A stretch of DNA of 64,000 nt from Trissonchulus latispiculum (Eukaryota > Nematoda > Enoplea > Enoplida > Ironidae). The DNA is taken from NCBI GenBank assembly GCA_030248195.1, contig JASAND010032069.1:1-64000 (forward strand), in the 5' to 3' direction. Below are positions 32,600-42,600 of this stretch, piece after piece. The translations under genes were made by a program, and so were the position numbers. The notes beneath the pieces are model-generated. The model had not been told where the DNA came from. It ran no database searches and was given only the letters and a program-made list of their open reading frames with translations. The stretch's first letter is position 1. Each line of letters begins with the position of its first letter.

Positions 32600-33593
32600 C
32601 CAACTTTCCACCACGGCATTTCCTGGCGCCACTCTTGTGAAGTCTTTCTGCTTCTTGTGGATCGTCGAACCGCTGCTGACGGCGGCTCTTCGACTTCATT
32701 TTGCAAGTCTTCCGTTGGTTGAGAGGGCTCAGCATCGAGTACGACCCTCTCCTCGTAGTCTTGTATTCTTTCCCTTTGCCTTGTTGCTTCGTAGTGTACT
32801 TTTGAATTTGATTCAGCACGTAAGGATTCCTGGAAAACCACGTCACGACGAAGGAAAATCTTTTTGGTTTGACAATTGAACAAGCGATATCCTTTCGCCC
32901 GTTCGCCATATCCCAGAAACCGACACTCGACAGCCTTTGAGTCAAACTTTTCTCTGTTTTCTTTTCTGACATGGGTAAAAGGTCGGCACCCGAATACTCT
33001 GAGATGGGCAACACTTGGGATGAATCCTTTAAGGATTTGGAAAGGAGTTTTACCTCCTACAGCTACAGACGAACAACGGTTTCTGATGTATACCGCTGTT
33101 GCCACAGCTTCTGCCCAAAACTGATTCGGAAGTTGAGCTGATTGTCGCATACTTCTGACGCATTCAACTATTGTTCGGTTGATTCTCTCAACAACCCCGT
33201 TTTGTTGTGGACAATGAGGAAAGCTATGCTGTCTTGTTATACCTTTTAACTTGCAGAATTTTTCGAATTCTTCTGACTTGTATTCACCGCCAGAATCTGG
33301 CCGCAGAATTTTAATTGTTTTGACAGTGAATTTGTCACAGCAGCCTCGAATTCTTTGAATTTCTCCAAAACTTCACTTTTTCTCTTCAAAAAGTAGATAG
33401 TGCAAATCCTTGACTTGTCATCAATAAATGTAACAAAATATTCGGTTTGCACAGGACCGAATACGTCAGAATGTGCCAATTCTAACACTTCTTTTGTTTC
33501 TGATTCACTGTCTCTTGGGTAGGGTAGTTTATGCATCTTCCCTTTTACACAACCTTCGCACAAAGTTCCCAGACTTTCATTCTGAGGAACCAA
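32600..33593 (-). pseudogene. Copia integrase
   Basis: The zinc-binding end (CEGCVKGKMHKLPYP) is followed by the first catalytic aspartate (LELAHSDVFGPVQTEYF), then, across a frameshift near 33310, the region with the second aspartate (DSGGEYKSEEF) and the glutamate in QQNGVVERINRTI near 33185. The long frame 32335-33150 carries the conserved WAEAVATAVYIRNR and GCRPFTHV blocks. It is nearly complete. Confidence 0.85.
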
Positions 33594-34080
33594 CTACCCA
33601 TTCACAAGTTTATTTTTGGACATACATTTCAATGTTTTTTCATTGAGATGGCCCATTCTTTTGTGCCACAACACCAAACCATTCTTTTCTGCGGCCAAAG
33701 CTGTATGCAACAGGCCACAGTCTAGATAGTATAGTCTTCCCTTAATGAATCCAGTACTCTGTAATTTTCCTTCCCGATATATAGCATCGGGACCCGCTAA
33801 ATTTAACCTCTTTACCACGCCTGGTGACAGTTCGCACAGAAAATAAGTTCATTGTCAACTTAGGAACCAGATACACATCCTTGAAAATAACCACATTATG
33901 GTCTCCAGAAGGCAGTTGCAAAACTACTGAAATGTTCCCTTTTTCCATCGCCTGAACAACATTTCCATCACCAAGTGTGACAATCTCAGGTTGTTCAAAC
34001 GTTTGAAATTTCGAATACCAATCGTCCCTAAAGGTCATATGTTGGGAGGCGCCCGAGTCCACAACCCACTGATTCCTGAG
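33594..34080 (-). pseudogene. Copia protease and pre-integrase domain
   Basis: The aspartic protease starts with VVDSGASQHMTF, which carries the DSGA catalytic motif, in the frame 33742-34062. A frameshift leads into 33594-33818, which contains LWHKRMGHLNEKTLKCMSKN, the histidine-rich start of the integrase zinc-binding region, and ends at a stop in place of the next codon. Both functions are standard parts of a copia polyprotein. Confidence 0.8.
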
Positions 34081-34219
34081 ATTCTTTTACTTTGGATGAC
34101 ATGGCTATGTTATTCTTTGTAACCACAAAGGCATCCTCAGTAGAACTTTTTGAATCATCATCTTGATCGGTCAATCTTGCTTGCTCCTTTTTCTTGGAAG
34201 GATGCTTGTTCGGGGGTTT

Positions 34220-34924
34220 CTATCGATACCAGCAATCTTTCGCGATATGACCGGGGTTGCTGCAGTTGTAGCAAATGACCTTTCTTGCTTGCTTTCCATC
34301 CTTTCGAAACAGCTTTTTATGGACGAACGATTTTTCAGAGTGATTTTCACCTATCGACTCACTTTCTTTCCGTTTAGATTCTTCATGTAGAAGACGTGTC
34401 TGAACAAACTCCATCTTACGATCATCGCTCCGTGACTCCAGGGCAGTAATGAGATACCCGTACGAGTCCGGCAAGCTGGCTAGTAGGGTGGTTACTGAAT
34501 CGTCCTCTGGCACCGGGACATGAATGGCCGATAATTGGTCGGACAAGTCTTTAACCTTATTTATGTGGGTTAGCATGTCCTCGCCCTCTTCCATGACAAG
34601 ACGGAAGAGCTTTTTCCTGAGATACAGTTTGTTGGAAAGGGATCTCTTTTCATAATGGTTCTTTAAACTGTCCCAAGCATCCTTAGGGGTCCGCGCCGTC
34701 TTCACTAGGAAAATTTGACTGTCCTTCAGTCCCAGGGCAATAGTAGCTAGAGCCTTGTTGGCCTTGTCCTCACCGGCATTATCCGGCAACAGTTCGGTAC
34801 CGTCCACATATCCCCATAAATCTTTGTCCACCAAAACGATATACATTTTAAATTTCCAGGTGGCAAAGTTATTACCATTAAGTTTATCGATCACAAGATG
34901 ACTCTTAGCTGAAGATTGAGCCAT
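34220..34924 (-). pseudogene. Copia Gag
   Basis: I chose the start at MAQSSAKSHLVIDKLNGNNF (34924) because it is the typical start of copia Gag; the 45 codons upstream in the open frame lie in the leader and primer-site region. The capsid part includes NFATWKFKMYIVLVDKDLWG and LTHINKVKDLSDQLSAI. The zinc knuckle CYNCSNPGHIAKDC is intact near 34250. A TAG stop at 34220 ends the frame; about 45 further codons run on in frame before a frameshift into the protease. About 235 residues, normal for the family. Confidence 0.85.
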
Positions 34925-35003
34925 AACAAAGAAATGCTGATGGCAAATCCAAAATGTGAAGATAAAATTAATCCAAACTGTCAAGGTAGATGGAGCAGAC
35001 GAT

Positions 35004-35017
35004 CTGGGCCCATAACC
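35004..35017 (-). promoter_or_regulatory. Copia primer binding site for a half initiator tRNA-Met
   Basis: On the plus strand CTGGGCCCATAACC directly abuts the LTR. This is the anticodon-stem and loop sequence of animal initiator tRNA-Met, so the minus strand is complementary to the tRNA interior rather than to its 3' CCA end. Drosophila copia is known to prime from such a tRNA half. Confidence 0.75.
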
Positions 35018-35168
35018 TGAAGAGTTACAGGCGAGCAGAGCAAGAAGCATTAGCAGCACCGAACATCATACTATGCATAAGCTACTACTTTTAATAGATA
35101 CGACACCATACTTAACGGATCAAAACTTCTATCTAACTTAACATTATATTTAATGCGCTTATTCCTCA
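35018..35168 (-). repeat. Copia 5' LTR, intact, 151 bp
   Basis: On the minus strand it runs from TGAGGAATAAGCGC to AACTCTTCA, with TG...CA ends. It matches the interrupted 3' LTR with about seven differences. GGTTTT follows two bases beyond it (35171) and also precedes the other LTR (30295), a possible target duplication if the LTR extends by AT. Confidence 0.9.
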
Positions 35169-36560
35169 ATGGTTTTTGCACAATTTGGACTTACAAAAAT
35201 TTCGCCAAAGAAATGTTTTGTCAATGCCTGAACTAAGCATTTACTGCACAGGTTTCGCGAACAGATATTAACACAGTACACAAATAGATGTTCAATTTGC
35301 ATACTCGCAATCCATGCTGCTACTTGTGAGTAGTTCACAGTTCGCATTTGGTCTCAAAAAACATTATTTTTCAAATTTTAGGATATAATGGTGCGTAAAT
35401 AGAGTGCAACCCGAGATATTCCAACAGTAAATACTAAATTGTAGGGATTTTAACTGTAATATCTCGTAACTGGATTGGCCCTGGAATCCAAAATGTTGTC
35501 TTGTTTTGTACACATATATATGGGATATATTATATCCGAAAATGGGCAAAATCGGGGGCTATAAAATTTAGCACCCGGTTCACCCTCCCCCTCCCCCCGC
35601 CAATTCCAATATTGCAAACCAAATCGTATCTTGTAGTAAAGCACAGTAAACTAAAGGACTTTATCCTATATTAGCCATTTCCAGCAGTAACTAGCATGCT
35701 GACTGATCGTTTGAAACCTGACTTGAGAGAACTGAGAGAGACTTGAGAGAAACACTGTGAACTAGCTGCAGGATCCACCACAGTGGAGTTGCTGAGTTGC
35801 GTTATGTTGAGTGGATTTGCGAAGAAACCTTAGTATAGAATTTTAAAAAGTAGTTTAGTTCCGTTCCAGGATATATTGCTGTAATTGCTGAAATTTGTTT
35901 CTACAGCATCCATCTACGCATGTTGCGGTAACAATGATTTGCTCAAATGTAGCCTATGAACGTACGTGTAGAGTTAATATGAATCATTCTCATTACAAGT
36001 AGATTGCCATGTTATGCTGTTATGTTATGTTACCTGAACCCCGATTTGAAAAATTTTACCGTTAATTCAGATTCCCAACTCGTTTGCCATTTCATAGGCA
36101 CGGGATAACGAGACTACGGGCTGAACGATGTGCAACTAAAACAGCACTTTGACACCAGTCATCTAATTCTTGATTTGTCGTAGGAGCTTCTAAATAGCTA
36201 CTTTAATTTTGGTTCACAGTTGCAGCGTTCTCATTCCCCAACCATGAATTTTGGATAATTCAACACTCTTCGCTGCATCAGCTGGAGACACACTTTAAAA
36301 CTATCCCGGGCGGGGACTTGTACTTTCCGCAGAGGCACAGGTCAAGCACACAATTCCGAGCTTCTAAAAAGAAAAGTTTACAAAGGCACAATTATTGAGT
36401 TCATTCTCTTACAAAATACGTGGGGCTGTTGCAATCCTCTGCTTCTCAGGAAAGGCAGGCACCTAGTTCAGTCTAGGTCACAGTATACATCGCCAGATCT
36501 AAGTAGATCAGAAATCAGACCGTTTGCAGCCAGCACTGCCATGCGAAAGAAAAAGGAGTT
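35169..36560. other. No gene seen upstream of the host gene
   Basis: No motif-bearing frame. It could contain the promoter and 5' untranslated region of the downstream gene, but I see no TATA-like or initiator context that I would defend. Confidence 0.4.
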
Positions 36561-36629
36561 CAGTAAGACTACCGGACGAAGGGCTGATTTAGTTGAGAGA
36601 CAGTAGACGCAGTAGTTCTAGTTTTGACG

Positions 36630-36676
36630 ATGACTCCAGAAAACCGTACTCTTCGTGGGATACTTCTAACGATACT
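36630..36676 (+). CDS. Candidate first coding exon
   Basis: ATG at 36630 begins MTPENRTLRGILLTIL and reaches a strong donor, GTAAGT at 36677, in phase 2. That is the phase needed by the acceptor at 38913. A second frame through the same bases reads RDSRRSSSSFDDDSRKPYSS, which looks more like coding sequence but would leave phase 0. So either the start or this exon may be wrong. Confidence 0.35.
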
Positions 36677-39600
36677 GTAAGTAAATAGGATGCTTTTAGG
36701 AAACTCACAGTACAAAAACCAATTGCCATACTGTCAGTTCACAGACTATTTCGTCGCCTCAATGGGCTGTGACAGGTCATTTCGACGGAATGAATCCAAA
36801 TCTACAGTGTACGAATAGAACTGGCGCCATCATCAACTCAACATCATCTGAATTTCGACCCTGTTTCGGTCATTTGAGGTCATTTGTCGGCTCAGACATC
36901 GTCTTCCGTGTTGCAGTAGGGATTTGAAATGATATTTGCAAAAGTACAGAAGTTTTGCTATCCACGGCCTGTGGCATTGCTGATCGAGGACAGTTGAGTA
37001 CGTTGTGCAATTTGGCACACTTTGGTGCGAACTATACTGCACCAAGTAGCGCATCGAAACGTATACTAGGGAAATTGCGATGGCGTTGTAAAGCACAATA
37101 TGAAGATTTCTCATTGTGACAATGTTAACAAATTGAACCTGAAGGCATGCATGAAGACAGCTTATTTGTAAACCAGCGGTTTTTTGCTTCCTCGAGTCAA
37201 ACACGACTCGACTAAGTTACCCACCATAATTCTTAACCTAAATAGCTATTCAGTCATTAGTCACGTGACGTTACTGTCCTCTCTCGGCCACTGCACCAGA
37301 GAAAGAAACAATCATCGCCTGAATGGGACTGATGATGCTTGAAACTCAACAGATGAAATCAAGTTGGCCCATGTCAAATAAAATTTAGAACCCCCATTAA
37401 AAAGGAGCTTCTCAAAATTTTTCCTGCGTTTGTATCCAGTACTCGGTAACTGCTACGTAACTGCGTTGTATTGTATCTCAGTCATCAAATTTGTAGCATA
37501 CGACCGGGGTCGGGGTGTACGCGGGGTCCTCAGGGCTTTTCTCAAAATTTAGATTGAAATTTGCTTATATGCTACATGCAATCTCCACAATATGGATATC
37601 AATCGAACGCTGACGACAAGATGAAAAAGTTCGTAATGGATTTAAGTCCAGACAAACCACACACTTCGGAATCCCCAGACTCCAGAACCTTCAGAACCTC
37701 CAGCAAACGCTTGAAACTGGTATGGGATTTGTTTAAGAGATAAGAAAGAGAGATTGCTAAGTTCGTGATGAGTGTGTGATTTTGAAGTCAAGAATAAAAT
37801 TAACAACTAAATTTATTTTGACAAGCAAATTTCATACAAATAAAAGACAAAATTGACCGTGTACATAACAATTTCAAATTAAACTACATACCTCCAACCC
37901 TTCCAACCAACCTCTTCACCTTGGCGGCTTCGTCCAAAGAATTTCTTCCAGTTTTGGTGACTTCTTGGAGTCAATGAAAAGTGACCCGGAAATTACGAAA
38001 ATTCCCTCCCTTAAATATTGTCAAAACTAATTTGCATATTACGAAAATGTCGATTTTCTAATTTGCATATTTGTTCCGAAATACGTAGACTTTTGCAAAC
38101 AAGGAAATTTCCACACTAGCTTACAAGCAAACATTTTAAGGTGATTCATCCGATTAAACGATTCTTCTAATTACATAATTTACTAAACTATACGGATTGA
38201 GCTCAAATTTAGTATTGGCGTATTTTAATACATTTTTGATGAGTCTATGACAAAATTTAATATTTTGAAAAATTAAAACCAGTTGTGGACGTTGGATCTC
38301 GCACTATTCTATGTCATCACCTGACTTCTCTTGAAAATTGTTTTATTAACTAGAATAAGTGAAGTAGTGTTTGCAATAAGTTGTTTGCATCACGAGTTTG
38401 TGAACCCGGCAGGCCGGCCGGAACCGGATTTCCACACTGGATAGTAGAGGATGAAATCTCATGAAAAATTTAAGAACCCCAAAAAACCTCAGAAATTTGA
38501 AACTAAAATATGTGTAGTTACGGATCAAATCTCTTCGAAAAGTTAAGAACCCACAAGAACCCCAAGAACCCCCATGAAAATAAAAGCTCCAAGAAAATCA
38601 ATCAGTGCATCAGAACGCATGAAAGGTAACTTTTATCTTTTGGTCCATCAAGGTTCTGTAAACACAAAAATACAAAAATGTAACCAGAAATCCAACATTA
38701 ATCACATATTAAAATTGGCGGGAAGATGTTCTGTGACAATTTTGTACTTCAGATCTTCTGTCAAAATTTTTCTCTTGCCGGTGAAGAAATACTGCCCTTT
38801 CGGACAAGTATTCTAATCTGGTTTCACTTTCAAACTGGTAGTTTCTCAGTTGATTTGTGTACACTGTTTGATTATTTGCAATAATTCTGTAGTATATTTT
38901 CCTTTATTTCAGATACAACAAACTGTCTGACAATTCTTTGCCTTACAAACTTCGAGCTTCTACCTTAATTGAGAGAAAGTATATTTCAAAGACCCCGCGA
39001 GTCGACGAAAACTATTCCAGTTCGTCCAGCCTGATAAACCGAAAACGGAATGCAACTGGGAAGAATTCAAACTTGAACCCTAACATTCTTATCACAGTCA
39101 GCTACCTCTTGGCAAAATACGCATCCAAATCAGTAACACAGATTGACCCGGGAGAAGCCGAAGTCTCTGCCATGTCAAATGCAACACTTCATCTCAGAAA
39201 GACTGGATGTGGTACCTATTCAGCTAACAGTAAAGGTACGAAAGTCGAGCATTCATTCAGGTTGGGGTTGGGAGGAGGCTAGTTTTGTGATGGTCCCTCT
39301 GCAGGCTGGGTGTACATGGAGAACTGCCCTGCCACAAGACCCCGTTTTCAATTATCTAAAAACACAATAATCTTGGTCTTGAATTATGTAAAAATTTTGA
39401 ATTTCTGTATAGGAAAAGGCCCGATCCGCGCCGATCAGACCAAAGCAACTTCCCTCCAACTCTGACAAGTGGCAAAGCATAGGTTTGGTTTACACTAAAT
39501 TTGCACAATGAAAGTTTTGTCGAATCGGCAATACAAGGGAAATGGAGCTTCAGATGTTTGAAGCTTCCATGTTACTGTGTTTTCGTTTAAGCTTACGCCC

Positions 39601-42600
39601 GCATGTATAGTGTTGACTTGAGTGTTTGATAGCTTTCTATTTCTTCAAGCGAATTTTTCTTTTTCTATCAACTACTGCAGGTTTTTAGAGCAGGTTTGCG
39701 GTATTTGAATTTGGTATTGGCATTGGTTAGCGATATTTTATACATAGTTTTTAGTTTCCGGTTTTCAACAGAAATATTCACTAATTGTGAAACACTTGTT
39801 ATCGCTCGAATGAGCTGGAACGTCGTTCCTTCTTCACTTTGTCATTTTGTTATCAGAAAAATTACTTCAAGTTGACTTTAGATTGAAAATTTTAATTTAT
39901 CAAACCCTGTGATTCAAGAACCGAAAACTTCTTTGCGATCAACACACCTTGAAGAGCTTCATTAATTTCTCTTTCTGTTGAAAAAGTAACAAATGGATGC
40001 CATAAAGGAAACCTTGTCTGACAATAACACTCATGAAATCTTGACACAGACTAAAATAAAACTAATTAGACTAAGTCAGTCATTAATTTTCTCTGAAAAC
40101 AGTTACCAGCCAACCCACCATTATTAACTAGTTAAAACTGCCCCAACAAAAACGTTAGGGGCCTAAAAAAGCGGTTGTTGTTATTTCGTGGAGAGTTGAT
40201 TTCATTTACCTTCATTTATTATTACCACTTATTTGTATCTTCTTAACACAAGCCTTACTCACGCGGACGCCCTTAGCTCTGTGATTTGGAAATCTTCTGT
40301 CTTTGTAGCCAACCTAGCATAACAAAAGACTTTTCATGTATTCAGGAGCAAATTGGCCAACTTGTAGGTAACTCGTGCGTACATTTTCCGTGCTATTTCA
40401 GTACTAAAACGGGTCCTATTATGATACTGCTTAACAATAGACACGGTTGTACGATTAGAAAGATGCGTCCATTATACACAACGGGAGGTGGGAGTCCCCC
40501 CAGAAGTAGAAGATTTCTTGCAATTACAAAAAAATCCGTAATTGAAATGTTTACGAAATTAATTTGGCATCTGTTTCATCTATCGCATATCGCGATTAAT
40601 TTTCGATATTGATATTGACACACGTTATTCTGATGTTCAATGTTATAATTAAATTAATTAAAGTATTAAAAATTATTGAAATTATTGAATTAATATCATT
40701 GAGAAGAACGGAAACATGTATGTATGTATGAACAACGCAAACAAACTCTGTTTCAAAAACTCTGATAAAACTATTAGAAGAAGTAGCTACCTACCTAACA
40801 GTAAGTACGTGAGCTGATTGTACCTTTGTACCAACGCAATGCTACAGATCCTAATTTAATAAACAGCCAACAACTTATTCTTAATTACAGATACTGAATT
40901 ATTGAAACCAAACGGCATCTGTATAAAATAAATTTGTGTCTTTTGGTTCACTTTGCTACATATATTTCAAAAACAACAAAGCAGGTCTTAGAGGAAGGTT
41001 AAGCTATATTCATTTCATAGATCGACGCTGTTTCTCTGTACTCTTTCCTGTTAAATAATCATAATTGTCTAGTTCTCTGAACTTACAAGTTTAATTAGAA
41101 TTCAGGGGATTCAGGGGAGGAAATTAGGTAATGTCCGTTACTGCTGAGCGGATCAGAGGTATTTGTCTGATCAGGTAAATGAATATACTTGATTTTCGTT
41201 TTGCTGAGATTATGCCAACTTTCTTGCAAGGAGACTGAGGTGAATTTCAAATTATTGGGAATGATTTCCTCTAAAGAAGCGTTGTCTAAACATGCTAAAT
41301 TTAAATTTAAAGCTTTGTGTACAACTATTTCAATTTAAAATGCCGGAGTTAGTACAAATTTTTAAGCCACTAGCATCAGGCGAGGCGTCAACAAATCAAT
41401 CGTATTTCTGTAATCGGCTTACTAAATTGTTGTAGCGCTTTTAAGAGATTTGTCTGTGTACTAGCAGGTGAAGCTCCGATTGATGGTCACGAGTGCGCTT
41501 CAAGAGGGCTTCGCTTTCGAGTCAGTTCACAGATTTTCTGCAAGCACAGAGGGCTGACACTAAAATGCATCAAAACTGCAGAATACAGACCTAAACTGTT
41601 GTAGCCGCTTCGATGAAAAGCAATTGCTTACAAATGTTGAGCTCTTTGATCCAACACATGAGTTAGAGAGTCAGAGATAGTAAAGCTATATTGTGTAGTC
41701 AGTCACCACATAAACGTCTGATACATTTTCTATTTTCCAGTCGTTTAGGTTCTTCTCAACCTAGTTTGCATATTCAAGTCTGCAAAAACTAAATATATTT
41801 GAGAATATTTAAGTGAGTGAGGGGTGATAAATATTTGGACAGTAAAGTCATTGCTAAACTGGCTGGAAACCGTCTCGTTCATTGCATGCCCCTTCAGGGG
41901 AGTTGTGTGGTCAGGGCACCCCAGTGCTCCCAAGAGTAGCTAAATCTGTCTCAGAAGTTGAAGGGTGTTGTGTTATCCAAGGTTGCTACAACCGGTTAGT
42001 AGTTAGTTTTAATTGTTTATAGTTTTATTGTTAGCTTTAAGTTAATAACTTTAATAGTTTTAATAATTAGTTTTAAGTTTTAAGTAATAGTATTAATACC
42101 TAATAGCTTATTTATTACATTTATTACCCCCTAATGGTTTCAAGCTTCTTTTACAAAAAAACTTAATTGAACTGCAAACGAAGCGACTGGGATGGCAGTA
42201 ATCGCCAAAGCTCTTTCCTTTAGCGGCGACTACAGTTTTTCATACTTTTTTTAGTTAAATGAGAAAGAAGAAGAAATTTCGCTAGTTAAATCCAATTACG
42301 GATGCTTTTGCTTACTCCTAGTTCTATCTAAACATCTCCAACGCCAACCATGACACTAAGCGGAAACGAAGAAAGGTTGAGAAAGTCTTAAATTTTGTCG
42401 TTTACGTAACAGCAACCTAGATAATCCATGCATAATCAAGCGTCAAAAACAATCCCACACTAAGCTTTATCTTAGAGCTCATTCGACTAAATTCTTGTCA
42501 TTTCCAGACTGCCTCAACAACAATTTCTGCGCCACGCTGAAGTTACAGTTTCTGTTGTTTCCGAACTACTTATCACGAGAATTAGGTCTTGGTTCGATTA

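Larger units (their letters stand above)
30301..35168 (-). mobile_element. Full-length Ty1/copia retrotransposon (broken)
   Basis: Two LTRs bound it: 35018-35168 (151 bp; the 5' LTR on the minus strand) and 30301-31015 (the same sequence split by a 556-557 bp insertion). The LTRs start TGAGGAATAAGCGC and end CTCTTCA, differing at about seven sites. Gag, protease, integrase, reverse transcriptase and RNase H follow in copia order. The minus-strand primer site GGTTATGGGCCCAG abuts the 5' LTR. A polypurine tract (TTAGGGGGGAGTA, minus) lies at the 3' LTR. Several stops and frameshifts disable it. Confidence 0.9.

Noticed and set aside
37561..37719. Possible extra exon of the host gene (MKKFVMDLSPDKPHTSESPD)
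   Set aside because: The donor-like CTG/GTATGG leaves phase 0, which does not fit exon 2 (needs phase 2), and no convincing acceptor precedes it.
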